Source: RGIG8050 sp045588915 (GTDB lineage: Bacteria > Bacillota > Clostridia > Christensenellales > UBA1242). From it: a DNA stretch of 64,000 nt. Each line of letters begins with the position of its first letter. The stretch's first letter is position 1. The notes under the pieces are model-generated. The model saw only the letters and a program-made list of their open reading frames with translations, did no database searches and had not been told where the DNA came from. The DNA is taken from positions 1-64,000 of the forward strand of contig JAZNFA010000008.1 in the NCBI GenBank assembly GCA_045588915.1, read 5' to 3'. Positions 1 through 8,282 of this stretch are shown piece by piece. The position numbers and the translations under genes are program-made.

Positions 1-240
1 GGTAGGGTGTGGATAAGTAAAATGCAAATAGAAAATAATAACATAGATGATCTTAGAAACTTCAAAAAGGTACTTTCTATATTAAAATACATTCCTTTTG
101 AACAATACGATATAGAATATGTTATACAAAATGGCAAAGTTGTATTAACTGATTTAACTCTTCCAAATGTAAAAGAATATCAAAAATATAAACAATATTT
201 TTTAGAAAAAGAAGCGAGTATTCAAGATAGACTTATTTAA
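1..240 (+). CDS. Hypothetical protein, 5' end beyond the window
   Basis: The reading frame is open from base 1, so the gene may begin before the window; a GTG at 7 and an ATG at 22 are possible internal starts. The visible part is about 79 residues, rich in Lys, Tyr and Ile, with no membrane segment or recognisable motif. It ends at a TAA at 238-240, just before an AT-rich spacer. I do not recognise the family. Confidence 0.5.
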   Translation, partial: GRVWISKMQIENNNIDDLRNFKKVLSILKYIPFEQYDIEYVIQNGKVVLTDLTLPNVKEYQKYKQYFLEKEASIQDRLI

Positions 241-655
241 TAAACTTTATTATATAATAATTTAGGTCATTACTTAAATGATTATATTTTTTTTATCAGT
301 TGATTCTTTATGTCATATAAATTATTTTGTTATACAAAATTATTGAACTTGGCAAGCTTCCAAATTTTGAAAAGCTTGAAATATTGGTTTGTTCGATCAC
401 TTCCAAATAGTTTAACGTATCCCGAGACGCATAAATTATTTACTGAAATAGTAAAGAATAAAATAAAGAAATTTTAGTCTGTTTAGAATTTTAAGGTATT
501 AAGGTAGACTAAGATGGGTCGTTTTAGTTTACATCGTCCCCGCCAAGAGCAAATAATACGAACTATGGCAGTTCGAAAAAAAAATTATTAAGAAAAGCGA
601 AATGTTAAAGTATTTTGCATTTTATCTAGAAATTGATAAAATAAAGAGACATATT
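241..655 (+). other. 415-base intergenic stretch with a doubtful small ORF
   Basis: There is no convincing gene here. A weak hairpin (TCATT/AATGA, 267-281) followed by a T-run (287-294) could end transcription of the preceding gene. A 55-codon frame at 310-477 lacks a ribosome binding site, and another frame of the same bases reads like a leucine-rich fragment, so this may be decayed coding DNA. A 12-bp repeat lies at 553-564. It overlaps a small perfect hairpin (CGAACT/AGTTCG, 559-575) followed by a run of A, which is the wrong sense for a forward terminator. Confidence 0.4.
553..564 (+). repeat. 12-bp direct repeat, copy 1
   Basis: ATAATACGAACT occurs here, at 1463-1474 and at 2999-3010, always between genes and always on the same strand. 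Copies 1 and 2 share one further 5' base. The copies flank two-gene units (kinase plus DUF488 remnant; HAD plus histidine phosphatase). Their origin is unknown. Confidence 0.65.
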
Positions 656-1165
656 ATGGCAAAGATCATTATAATTGGCTGTCCCGGAAGCGGAAAATCA
701 ACAATGACTTTTAGGTTGAAAGAAATCCTTAATTGCCCAGTGCTTCATTTAGACAAGATTTATCATATCGACAATCATACTCGTATTTCTCGCGAGGAAC
801 TTGTCAGAAAAGTAGATACCTTTGCAAAAAGCAATGATCACTGGATTATTGATGGCAACTATATTTCGACAATTGAGCAAAGAGTTAAACTTGCTGATAC
901 AGTAATATTACTTAACCTTGATATGGAAATTTGTTTGCAAAACGCTATTGCCCGTTCTAAAAAAGATCGTACTGCTGATATGGCTGATGGTTTTGATAAT
1001 TCGAAAATTGAAGATGAATTTATAGAATCTATAATTAAATTTAAGGCTGATACTTTACCTAGAATATTTGAAATATTGGAACAATATAAAAATGAAAAGA
1101 AAATAACAATTTTAAAAGATTATGAACAAGTCAATGATTTTCTTCACAACCTAACCAATTTGTAA
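656..1165 (+). CDS. P-loop nucleotide kinase-like protein (adenylate kinase/FlaR-like)
   Basis: A 169-residue P-loop NTPase. A Walker A motif, GCPGSGKST, lies at residues 8-16 right after the first beta strand, followed by a DKIYH segment and a WIIDGNY segment typical of small kinase-like proteins annotated as topology-modulation (FlaR-like) or adenylate kinase-related. The substrate cannot be told from sequence. I chose the ATG at 656, not one at 602, because it puts the P-loop strand at the very N-terminus as in relatives and has a purine-rich AGAG before it. It probably shared a transcript with the DUF488 remnant that follows. Confidence 0.7.
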   Translation: MAKIIIIGCPGSGKSTMTFRLKEILNCPVLHLDKIYHIDNHTRISREELVRKVDTFAKSNDHWIIDGNYISTIEQRVKLADTVILLNLDMEICLQNAIARSKKDRTADMADGFDNSKIEDEFIESIIKFKADTLPRIFEILEQYKNEKKITILKDYEQVNDFLHNLTNL

Positions 1166-1166
1166 A

Positions 1167-1433
1167 TATTCAACGATCGCCAACAATGAGTCCTTCCAAA
1201 AAGCATTGGAACGCATCACAGATAGTAAAGAAACTATTATTTGTTTAATGTGTGCCGAAATTGACCCAATTAACTGTCATCGCTTTATTTTAGTTGGTCG
1301 TTATTTAGATGATGTAACCAATATAATTGCTAAACGCAACGGGGAAGTACTTTACGAAAGCAAAGCAGAAACTGAAAAACGCATTAACGTTGATTACGAC
1401 AAGCAGGGTGCGAAAATTCAATATACACTCTAA
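1167..1433 (+). pseudogene. DUF488 family C-terminal remnant
   Basis: The frame reads LMCAEIDPINCHRFILVGRYL, or nearly so, which is the conserved C-terminal DUF488 core (a Cys/His-bearing CAExDPxxCHR motif). An upstream stretch, ESFQKALERI, also fits the family and lies before any usable start codon. DUF488 proteins are normally about 120-180 residues with an N-terminal half that is absent here. The N-terminal part was probably deleted where the kinase gene now ends, so I call this a decayed gene. A short product from a TTG at 1206 cannot be excluded. Confidence 0.6.
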
Positions 1434-1462
1434 GTGATTAAATCATCGCGAGTAATATACTA

Positions 1463-1474
1463 ATAATACGAACT
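1463..1474 (+). repeat. 12-bp direct repeat, copy 2
   Basis: An identical ATAATACGAACT, lying between the DUF488 remnant and its terminator. Confidence 0.65.
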
Positions 1475-1478
1475 TTGT

Positions 1479-1508
1479 CTAAATCGAACTCGTCGGTTTA
1501 GGTTTTTT
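1479..1508 (+). terminator. Rho-independent terminator after the DUF488 remnant
   Basis: CTAAATCGA pairs with TCGGTTTAG (9 bp, one G-T pair) around a 5-base loop, followed directly by GTTTTTT. Confidence 0.85.
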
Positions 1509-1510
1509 AA

Positions 1511-1539
1511 TTGCGCTGGTTTTGTTTTTGTGCTACTTC
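1511..1539 (+). promoter_or_regulatory. Leaderless-type promoter of the HAD gene
   Basis: TTGCGC (1511-1516), a 17-base spacer ending in TGC (extended -10), and TACTTC (1534-1539), then exactly 7 bases to the ATG at 1547. The spacing matches the better promoters of this type elsewhere in the window. Confidence 0.5.
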
Positions 1540-1546
1540 AATATTG

Positions 1547-2221
1547 ATGAATAAAATTAAATACATCTTTTTTGATTGGGGATATACCTTGGCAGGTTCG
1601 TTTAAGAATACTGATTCTGAAATTCAAAGCATTTTGGGTAAATATAATTTAAACTGGAAAGATATATTTAAATATTGGAAGAATTATCAACTGCTTTTGT
1701 CGCTTGGAAAAATTAACGAAGGGCAAGTATATAATGATTTATCACTTCTCTTGAAAATTTCCAAAGAGGATTTGCAAGCAATCGATAGGTTACTCCTTGA
1801 AGCGCATATCATTGATGATGACACAGTTGAAACAATAAAGACATTGAAAAAGCAAGGTTATTATTTGGGTATCATCAGTAATAATTCACAAAAGAATGTT
1901 GATTACATTTTGGAACGGGACAATCTCGTACAATATTTTGATAAAGTTGTCGTGTCTGAAACGGTTAAAGAACGCAAGCCAAACTTAAAAGTATATTTGA
2001 CGGCATTTGCAGATATAGCACCAGAAGATTTTTCGAAAATACTTTTTGTGAGTGACGAGTTTGTTGAGGATTTAGTTGCCGTGAAAATTTTGGGTGTGAA
2101 GACGGCATGGTTAAAATCAAAAATTAACAACGAATGGAAGCAAGAAGAAAAAGAAATTTCCATCAAGTCCGATATTACGATTGCTTCAATTAAGGAGTTG
2201 TTGATAGAAAATAAACAATAA
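1547..2221 (+). CDS. HAD-superfamily hydrolase
   Basis: A 224-residue HAD-fold protein. Motif I is DWGYT (Asp10 is the nucleophile), followed by a helical cap, a motif II-like SNNS, a conserved Lys in ERKPN and a motif IV-like FVSDE. The second motif I position, normally the acid/base Asp (DxDxT), is Gly here, which usually slows phosphatase turnover or marks a changed reaction. The substrate is unknown. The ATG at 1547 has no Shine-Dalgarno but sits 7 bases after a -10 box. The next gene begins 23 bases downstream and is probably cotranscribed. Confidence 0.75.
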   Translation: MNKIKYIFFDWGYTLAGSFKNTDSEIQSILGKYNLNWKDIFKYWKNYQLLLSLGKINEGQVYNDLSLLLKISKEDLQAIDRLLLEAHIIDDDTVETIKTLKKQGYYLGIISNNSQKNVDYILERDNLVQYFDKVVVSETVKERKPNLKVYLTAFADIAPEDFSKILFVSDEFVEDLVAVKILGVKTAWLKSKINNEWKQEEKEISIKSDITIASIKELLIENKQ

Positions 2222-2244
2222 AGCATGATATAAAGGAGAGAATT

Positions 2245-2985
2245 ATGTATTACAGATATGAAGGTTTGGAGATTTTAAAGCAGGTACAGTCACCTTATGA
2301 ATTATTTAAAAAGTTAAATGTTTTTTTAGTCAGGCATGGTGAGTCTGTCTCAAACGCGTTAAGAGCAAAATTCAAGAGTGAAAATGTTCTTTTAGATGAA
2401 GATCACGTCATTGAAGACGCTAAGATAGATTTAACGGAAAAAGGCATAACTCAATCAAAGGAAATTGGTAGAAAATTGCTTCATTATTTAAACGCAAATG
2501 GCGTTGATAAACACAGAACGCTTGTTTTGGTTTCGCCTTATCAAAGGGCAAGAGCAACTTATGAATATGCAAATGAAATTTTGCAATTTAAGAATAATTC
2601 CGACAACGTTTTTGTTTTAAATGCGCTCAGAGAACAGGCTTATGGTGCTTTCCATATGATTGATCGAGAAATCAAGAAAAAAAGATATGAAACAATTTAT
2701 AAAAATTGTCAGAAAAATACGATATCTTATTATAAACCCCAGTTTTTGGGTGAGTCACCAATTGATGTTTCGACAAGGCTAAATGGGGTAATAGACTTCA
2801 TTGAAAAAATCTCAAAACAGAAAGATATTAACACCGTTATTATTTTTGCACATAAAAATGTAAACAAATGTATGTTGATGAATATTTTAAATTTACCAGC
2901 AGAATTTTATGATGATTTTGATTATGAAGAAAATTGTTCTGTTTTGCATGTTTGTCATGGAAAATATAAGGAAATTAAATTATAA
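2245..2985 (+). CDS. Histidine phosphatase family protein (phosphoglycerate mutase-like)
   Basis: A 246-residue histidine phosphatase. The catalytic LVRHGES motif is near residue 30, a SPYQRARAT segment supplies the second Arg, ALREQAYG holds the proton-donor Glu, and FAHKNV supplies the second His (the family usually has SHG). It has a clear AAAGGAGAG ribosome binding site and follows the HAD gene by 23 bases, so the two phosphatases probably share a transcript. The substrate cannot be assigned. It is the most divergent of the three such proteins in the first 9 kb. Confidence 0.8.
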   Translation: MYYRYEGLEILKQVQSPYELFKKLNVFLVRHGESVSNALRAKFKSENVLLDEDHVIEDAKIDLTEKGITQSKEIGRKLLHYLNANGVDKHRTLVLVSPYQRARATYEYANEILQFKNNSDNVFVLNALREQAYGAFHMIDREIKKKRYETIYKNCQKNTISYYKPQFLGESPIDVSTRLNGVIDFIEKISKQKDINTVIIFAHKNVNKCMLMNILNLPAEFYDDFDYEENCSVLHVCHGKYKEIKL

Positions 2986-2998
2986 TTATTAAGTTGCG

Positions 2999-3010
2999 AT
3001 AATACGAACT
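2999..3010 (+). repeat. 12-bp direct repeat, copy 3
   Basis: An identical ATAATACGAACT in the 26-base gap between two convergent genes. Confidence 0.65.
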
Positions 3011-3011
3011 G

Positions 3012-3482
3012 TTAACTAAATAAGCTGTTTTTGTAAATCTCGTTGGCGTTAAAGATTTGAATGCAATTTTTTACTTCATCGGTAATTTTAGGATTTATGA
3101 GTGCTTGCAATGGAGATTGCCATTTATAGGCATTGTGTTCGGTTAAAACAACTTGTGAGCAGTCGTCGGGGATAATAACAAAATTGAATTGACGTGTTCT
3201 TTTCCCACTGCCTGACAAGTAATCAAAATAATCAAGATAACTTTCAATGTGTGCAATATTCATTCCTGTTTCTTCTTTAATTTCACGTGCCATACCTTCT
3301 GGAATTGTTTCATCGCTTTCCAAATGTCCACTTGGTAATTCATCAATCCCACGTAGGAAGTCGTCTGGTTTTCTGGTGACAACTAAAATTTCGCGTTTAT
3401 TATTTAGGACAATACCTCCAACGACAATTTTTTGTATTCCATCATTTTTTGCTTTGTTGATAAGAAAATTATAAAAATCCAT
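3012..3482 (-). CDS. Nudix hydrolase
   Basis: A 156-residue Nudix protein. The Nudix box (GX5EX7REUXEEXGU) begins at GHLESD and ends at REIKEETGM, giving the metal-binding REXXEE. The substrate is unknown; Nudix enzymes cleave nucleoside diphosphates linked to another group. The ATG at 3482 has no Shine-Dalgarno but lies 6 bases after a -10 box, so the mRNA should be leaderless. It is transcribed towards the preceding phosphatase gene, with 26 bases between the two stops. Confidence 0.85.
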   Translation of the reverse strand: MDFYNFLINKAKNDGIQKIVVGGIVLNNKREILVVTRKPDDFLRGIDELPSGHLESDETIPEGMAREIKEETGMNIAHIESYLDYFDYLSGSGKRTRQFNFVIIPDDCSQVVLTEHNAYKWQSPLQALINPKITDEVKNCIQIFNANEIYKNSLFS

Positions 3483-3488
3483 AATTAA

Positions 3489-3517
3489 ATTTTACAGTAA
3501 ATAATGACTTTTACCAA
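3489..3517 (-). promoter_or_regulatory. Leaderless-type promoter of the Nudix gene
   Basis: On the minus strand: TTGGTA (3517-3512), a 17-base spacer, TAAAAT (3494-3489), then 6 bases to the ATG. Confidence 0.55.
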
Positions 3518-3543
3518 GAACTACTATATCAAGTAGCTTAAAA

Positions 3544-4056
3544 CTATGGGTGTTGGATTAAGTGATGTAGTTTATTTGTGTCGTTATTTAAGATTAAATC
3601 TTTTATAATTTGTGGGCGTACATCAAAATTTTTTAACTGTTCACTTGTTAGCCACTTGAATTCTAGTTTTTTCAAGATTCCTTTATCATTTTCAATGACT
3701 GTATAATCTTGGGTTTGAAGTGGATAACTGGGATTAACTAAAAAAAATAATTCTAAGCCGTGATTTATTTTACTATTGTATTCCCAGAAATTTTCTAAAA
3801 AAGCGAACAATTTAACATTTTTTATTTCACATTTTACTTCTTCAAGAATTTCACGTTTAACGGCTTCTTCAGCATTTTCACCTATTTCAATATGTCCACC
3901 TGGAAAATGAAAACTAGTTTTTGTGTTATCTGGATTAGTCACACGCATGACCAGATATTTTTCGTCTTGCTTGATAATGCCACGTGTTGAATAGTAAAAT
4001 CTTTCTTTATCGTTTATTATTTTAATGTCTGTATGCATTATTGGTTTGATATTCAT
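3544..4056 (-). CDS. Nudix hydrolase, second copy
   Basis: A 170-residue Nudix protein whose box runs from GGHIEIGE to REILEEVK. It is only distantly similar to the neighbouring Nudix protein, so this is not a recent duplication. I start it at the ATG at 4056, which follows TATCAT by 6 bases with no ribosome binding site; an ATG at 4038 is the alternative and would drop six residues. Hydrolysis of a nucleotide derivative is likely, substrate unknown. Confidence 0.8.
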   Translation of the reverse strand: MNIKPIMHTDIKIINDKERFYYSTRGIIKQDEKYLVMRVTNPDNTKTSFHFPGGHIEIGENAEEAVKREILEEVKCEIKNVKLFAFLENFWEYNSKINHGLELFFLVNPSYPLQTQDYTVIENDKGILKKLEFKWLTSEQLKNFDVRPQIIKDLILNNDTNKLHHLIQHP

Positions 4057-4093
4057 TATAAAATGATAACACAAAACCTATGAGTGCGCTAGT

Positions 4094-4906
4094 TTATTTG
4101 ATATTGAAAAAAGTCGACCAAGCATTGTTTATGTATTTTCGATAATTTTTAATATTAACTTCGTTTGGTTTTATTTTGTTTAAATCTTGCCATCGGATTG
4201 GCATAGAAATTGGGGCGCCGTCACGGGCACGCAGGGAGTAGGGCGCGATGCAACTGGCATTTTGGGTATTGCGTAAATAATCAATAAAGATTTTATTTTC
4301 ACGTTCGCTTTTGCGAATGTTGGTCGTGAAAATTTCTGGCCAAGTCTGTTCTGCTAATTTGGCAATTTGTTCTGCGAATTTAGCAAAGTTCTGCCATCCT
4401 TTGGTTTGTGCAAACGGAACAACAATATGGTAACCTTTACCACCACTGGTTTTTAAAAATGATTTCAGTTTCAATTTGTTCAAAATCAATTTCAGTTTAG
4501 TGACGCCATCACGTAGTTTTTGTAATGATAGTTTTCCATCAGGGTCCAAGTCAAACACCATCACATTAGGACGGTTGATTGTTTGTACCTTACTGCCACC
4601 GACATGGAATTCTAGCGTACCCATTTGTGCTTGGTAAATCAATTGCTCTGCTGTTTCGATATAAAAGTACTCTTCGTTTTTGACCTTCTTTGTTTTTACC
4701 TTGGTTTTGTCGTTTGTTGGATGTTTCTTGAAGAAACAGTTTTGCTTAATGTTATCATGACAGCGTATTACACTGAGCAGACGATTGCTGACATAGGGCA
4801 GCATTAAGTTGCTAACGTCCAGATAGTATTTAATCACGTCCAGCTTAGTGATTTTATCTATGGGGTATAACACTTTGTCAGGGTTGGATATTTGCAATTC
4901 TTTCAT
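4094..4906 (-). CDS. ligD: LigD-type primase/polymerase domain protein (NHEJ)
   Basis: A 270-residue archaeo-eukaryotic primase-type polymerase equivalent to the polymerase domain of LigD. The metal-binding DxD is in VFDLDPDG (Asp119, Asp121), the third carboxylate is in FIDYLRN (Asp209), and GGKGYH supplies the nucleotide-contacting His. In NHEJ it adds nucleotides at aligned broken ends. Its ATG (4906-4904) overlaps the TGA of the ligase gene as ATGA in another frame. The polymerase is thus a separate, probably translationally coupled polypeptide and not a fused domain. The overlap decides the start over upstream codons. Confidence 0.9.
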   Translation of the reverse strand: MKELQISNPDKVLYPIDKITKLDVIKYYLDVSNLMLPYVSNRLLSVIRCHDNIKQNCFFKKHPTNDKTKVKTKKVKNEEYFYIETAEQLIYQAQMGTLEFHVGGSKVQTINRPNVMVFDLDPDGKLSLQKLRDGVTKLKLILNKLKLKSFLKTSGGKGYHIVVPFAQTKGWQNFAKFAEQIAKLAEQTWPEIFTTNIRKSERENKIFIDYLRNTQNASCIAPYSLRARDGAPISMPIRWQDLNKIKPNEVNIKNYRKYINNAWSTFFNIK

Positions 4907-6309
4907 CTTTGCTCCAGCACTACGTCTTTGGCGCATTTGTCGTGTCTTAATCCAATAAAACTGGGTTGACGCAGGATGTTGTCTTTTGTGAACTCGGCGA
5001 ATTGAATTTCGGCAACTAGTGTAGGTTTTAACCAAACAACATTCTTTACTTTCGGAGATATGGTAAGAGGGCATTGTTTAATTGTTAACGCTTGAAAAGC
5101 TTTGATAAGTTGTTGTTTGGTTTTTTCGGTAAAGCCAGTGCCAACTTTGCCAGCATACATTAAACTCTTGCCGAGATAGTAACCCAAAACTATGGCACTG
5201 AGTATTTGATTTTTGATAGTCGTGGTGTAACCAATGATAACGAATTCCTGTCGTCCATAGCATTTGATTTTGAGCCAATCTTCACAACGTTTCCCTTTGT
5301 ATTTCGCGTTACGTTGTTTTGCAATGATACCTTCTAAATTATGAGCTCGTGCGAATGCGAGTGTTTTTGCTCCATTAGTTGTGTGGTCAGCGTAAATTAT
5401 TTGAGTCGCAGTTTTACTCAGTAACTTTTCCAATTTTTCTTTGCGCTCTATTAAAGGTTCTTGACGTAAGTCTTGACCGTTTAAAGCCAGTAAATCAAAT
5501 ACGCAATAATACAAATTTTTAGACTTAGATTTCAGATTGTGTTGTAGCAATCCAAAATCAGAGCGTCCACTTTCGTCAAAGCATACAACTTCACCGTCTA
5601 AGATAAAATTGCTGGCGTCAATTTGTTTGAGATTTTCGGCAATTGAATTTAGCTTTGAAGTGTAGTCAATTTCGTTTCTGGTTAACATCTTAACTCTGCC
5701 ATTTTCGACAAAAGACACAATGCGATAACCATCGTATTTTATTTCGAAAATCCAGTTTTTTCCGGAAGGTACTTTGTCTGCTGACGTCGCCAATTGGACT
5801 GTAGCGCTTTTAAAGGGTAAAGTTGTGGATTGTGCCACTGCGTCATTAGCGTGCTTATCATGAATCTTGACAGCAAACCAGTTATCGTCTTTGAATTTTA
5901 TCAATGACCAAGCACCTTTAAATTTTTTGCCATTTAAATAAATCTTGATATGACCTTTTTTTAAACCTTGATCTAAATTTATCAATGGAATATATGTTCC
6001 ATTATCAAATATTTCTACTGTGCCAGCACCATAATTTCCTTTCGGAATTGTACCAGAAAATTTTGCGTATTCGAGTGGATGATCTTCAACGTGAATGGCT
6101 AGACGTTTTTCATTCGGGGTAGTGGTTAGTCCTTTGGGGATTGCCCAACTGAGTAATACGCCTTTATGTTCTAGACGAAAATCATAATGGTTGGTTCTGG
6201 CTTGATGATATTGAATTACAAATTGAGTGTTTTTGCTTTGGGTCACTTTACCTTTAGGTTCTTTGGTATTTTTAAAATTTCGTTTCTTACGGTATTCAAT
6301 TAAACTCAT
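4903..6309 (-). CDS. ligD: ATP-dependent DNA ligase with 3'-phosphoesterase domain (NHEJ LigD, PE and ligase part)
   Basis: 468 residues with two domains. An N-terminal phosphoesterase domain (about 25-150) shows the HYDFRLE and HVEDHP histidine motifs. An ATP-dependent ligase follows, with the adenylated Lys191 in IKYDG, then DGEVV, EGIIAK and WLKIK, and a C-terminal OB-fold. It trims 3' ends and seals breaks held by Ku. The usual fused polymerase is missing and is encoded by the next, overlapping gene. The start codon overlaps the Ku stop by one base (TAATG), giving the operon Ku, PE-ligase, polymerase. Confidence 0.95.
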   Translation of the reverse strand: MSLIEYRKKRNFKNTKEPKGKVTQSKNTQFVIQYHQARTNHYDFRLEHKGVLLSWAIPKGLTTTPNEKRLAIHVEDHPLEYAKFSGTIPKGNYGAGTVEIFDNGTYIPLINLDQGLKKGHIKIYLNGKKFKGAWSLIKFKDDNWFAVKIHDKHANDAVAQSTTLPFKSATVQLATSADKVPSGKNWIFEIKYDGYRIVSFVENGRVKMLTRNEIDYTSKLNSIAENLKQIDASNFILDGEVVCFDESGRSDFGLLQHNLKSKSKNLYYCVFDLLALNGQDLRQEPLIERKEKLEKLLSKTATQIIYADHTTNGAKTLAFARAHNLEGIIAKQRNAKYKGKRCEDWLKIKCYGRQEFVIIGYTTTIKNQILSAIVLGYYLGKSLMYAGKVGTGFTEKTKQQLIKAFQALTIKQCPLTISPKVKNVVWLKPTLVAEIQFAEFTKDNILRQPSFIGLRHDKCAKDVVLEQR

Positions 6310-7085
6310 TATTGTGCCTTTCTTTTTGGCTTTTCAGCTTTTAAGCTTTTTTGCAAAGCTTCCATTAAATTGATAATTTTAACTTGTTCTTTTTCTGATT
6401 TGTTTTCTACAATTTCATTACCAGCAATTTTACGCTTAATTGCCTTTTGCAGTTTGATATGGTATTCGTCTTGAAATTTTTCTGGTTGAAAATTTTGGGT
6501 CATTTGGTCAATTAAATTTTTAGCAAGTATTAACTCCTGTTTGGAAATTTTAGTGCTAGTGACCTCCGGGGCAGGTTGAACTTCATTATGAAAGAATAAT
6601 GTATTGACTAACATTTTTCCGTTGTGAGCACGTAGTAATAATAAGGTTTCTTTAGTGCCTAAAACAGTTTTTGCAAGGCCGGCTTTGTTTTCGCTTCCCA
6701 TAGCCTTCAATAATACTTGGTAGGCCTTGTCTGCTCCAGTTGGTTTCACATAGTAAGCTTTGTCAAAATAAATTGGGTCTATTTCGTTTAATTTTACAAA
6801 TTGTTCAATTGAAATGTTCTTGTCTTTCGGTGATTTGATTTTTTCAAAATCTTCATCTGTGAAGATTACGTACTTACCTTTTTCGTATTGGTAACCTTTC
6901 ACAATGTCTTCATTCTTTACAGTTTTATCATTACAATCTACGCAAGTTTTTTTGTATTTTATGCGAGACTTTGTTTTCTTTTCCAACATATTAAAGCCAA
7001 TATCATGCTCTTTGATACACAAGGACAGAGTGATTGGTATATATACCAATCCAAATGTAATTGCTCCTTTATACGAATAAGCCAT
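6309..7085 (-). CDS. ku: NHEJ DNA end-binding protein Ku
   Basis: 258 residues matching bacterial Ku over its whole length. It begins with the conserved strand SYKGAITFGLVYIPI, has the CVDC pair with GYQYEKGKYV, and ends in a Lys-rich tail typical of a DNA-contacting C-terminus. The homodimer threads onto broken DNA ends and recruits LigD. A good AGGAGAT ribosome binding site precedes the ATG. It is the first gene of the NHEJ operon, whose presence fits a spore-former or slow grower that must repair breaks without a sister copy. Confidence 0.95.
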   Translation of the reverse strand: MAYSYKGAITFGLVYIPITLSLCIKEHDIGFNMLEKKTKSRIKYKKTCVDCNDKTVKNEDIVKGYQYEKGKYVIFTDEDFEKIKSPKDKNISIEQFVKLNEIDPIYFDKAYYVKPTGADKAYQVLLKAMGSENKAGLAKTVLGTKETLLLLRAHNGKMLVNTLFFHNEVQPAPEVTSTKISKQELILAKNLIDQMTQNFQPEKFQDEYHIKLQKAIKRKIAGNEIVENKSEKEQVKIINLMEALQKSLKAEKPKRKAQ

Positions 7086-7156
7086 TCAAAATCTCCTGTT
7101 TTATCATCTTTAAAAAATAATAAATTTATACATCAATTTAACGTAAATAATTAGTT

Positions 7157-7184
7157 TTGACTGTTTGGCTTTTTATGATAAAAT
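7157..7184 (+). promoter_or_regulatory. Promoter of the small membrane protein gene
   Basis: TTGACT (7157-7162), a 16-base spacer and TAAAAT (7179-7184), followed by a short leader with AAAGGAGG before the ATG at 7213. Confidence 0.6.
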
Positions 7185-7212
7185 TTAGTATTAAACAAAG
7201 GAGGATTTAATA

Positions 7213-7521
7213 ATGAATAAGAAAAATTCAACATTAGAAAAGGTGCTAGATATTGCAGGTGAAATTTTAGCAGTATTAACAATTGTGTTATATGCAGCTT
7301 TAATTATCAATGCAAATTGGAATTTTATTCCAAAGGGATTATTTGATATCTTGTTGATTATCAAAAATTATGCAGCCCTTATCGTTGTTTTAATCGTTAG
7401 CTTTGAAGCAATGGTAAAACGTGGTTTTATTGTGAAACTTGCATTCGTTATTTTATTAGCGATTATAGTCCTTTTCCAATTCTTCCCAGGAACTTGGCAA
7501 AACATTACTGAATTGTTTTAA
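7213..7521 (+). CDS. Small membrane protein with three hydrophobic segments
   Basis: 102 residues with three hydrophobic stretches, at roughly residues 12-32, 42-65 and 72-95, separated by short charged turns, so it is an integral membrane protein. No family is recognised. It has its own promoter, an AAAGGAGG ribosome binding site and its own terminator, so it is a single-gene unit. Confidence 0.7.
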   Translation: MNKKNSTLEKVLDIAGEILAVLTIVLYAALIINANWNFIPKGLFDILLIIKNYAALIVVLIVSFEAMVKRGFIVKLAFVILLAIIVLFQFFPGTWQNITELF

Positions 7522-7546
7522 TGGTGATTGTTAAGTATCGTAATTA

Positions 7547-7574
7547 AACCTAACCTTTGCTGGTTAGGTTTTTT
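7547..7574 (+). terminator. Rho-independent terminator
   Basis: AACCTAACC pairs perfectly with GGTTAGGTT around TTTGCT, followed by TTTT. Confidence 0.9.
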
Positions 7575-7622
7575 ATTGATAAAGTTGTGGTAGCCTTAAA
7601 TAAAATTTGTTATCATAGATCT

Positions 7623-8153
7623 ATGATATATATTGTACGACACGGACAAACTGATTGGAATTTGCAAGGTAGATGTCAAGGGCATTCTGATATTGAACTT
7701 AACCAAACAGGCATCAAACAGGCTGAGGAGCTTGCGCAACGCCTAGCGCACGTCAATATTGATGTATGTTTCTCTAGTCCTTTAAAAAGGGCCCTTAAGA
7801 CAGCACAGATTATTCACAAGGGAGAAATTATTGTTGATGACCGTATTATTGAACGTAGGGCTGGTGACCTAGAAGGGCGTGCTAACTGGAAAGAGTATGG
7901 TGTTGACTACAGTGACCCTAATGAAACAAGATTTAACATCGAAACTTTGCCTGTGTTACAAAAGCGTGTTAATTCATTTTGGAATGAAATTTTAGAAAAA
8001 TATCCAAATCAAAATATCTTAGTTGTTACTCACGGTGGTACTGCAATGTGGTCTCAAGTGTATTTTTATGGAATGCCAGAAAATAATGATTTTAGCAAAT
8101 ATCGTTTAAGTAACTGTGATGTCATTGAAATTGATAATACAAAAGGTAAATAA
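7623..8153 (+). CDS. Histidine phosphatase family protein
   Basis: 176 residues with a complete set of family motifs: IVRHGQTDWN at the N-terminus, SPLKRALKT for the second Arg, IERRAGDLEG holding the proton-donor Glu, and VVTHGGT for the second His. It may act on a small phosphorylated metabolite; cobalamin-pathway or broad-specificity phosphatases look alike. The ATG at 7623 has no ribosome binding site but follows TATCAT by 6 bases. It is a tandem relative of the next gene, sharing for example a KYPxQNxLVV segment. Confidence 0.85.
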   Translation: MIYIVRHGQTDWNLQGRCQGHSDIELNQTGIKQAEELAQRLAHVNIDVCFSSPLKRALKTAQIIHKGEIIVDDRIIERRAGDLEGRANWKEYGVDYSDPNETRFNIETLPVLQKRVNSFWNEILEKYPNQNILVVTHGGTAMWSQVYFYGMPENNDFSKYRLSNCDVIEIDNTKGK

Positions 8154-8282
8154 TGAAAAGTAGTAAGGAAATTATTTTTGAAACTAAGTGCTGATAATTT
8201 GACTACCATGGTTATGAAGGTTGGTAAAATTTTTTGTTTATAATTATCATAGAAATATGTTAAGTTTTAGTGGGAGGGGTAA

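Noticed and set aside
559..584. Hairpin followed by a run of A as a terminator
   Set aside because: The run is A on the forward strand, and for the reverse strand the T-run would come before the hairpin, so neither direction fits a Rho-independent terminator.
553..3010. 12-bp repeats as integron attC sites
   Set aside because: I could not find the paired R'/R'' core sites or the foldable arms of attC, and no integrase is in the window.
4038..4056. TATAATG overlapping the second Nudix start as the -10 of a promoter for an internal start
   Set aside because: It lies 16 bases before the ATG at 4038, longer than the usual 5-7, and TATCAT at 6 bases before 4056 fits better.
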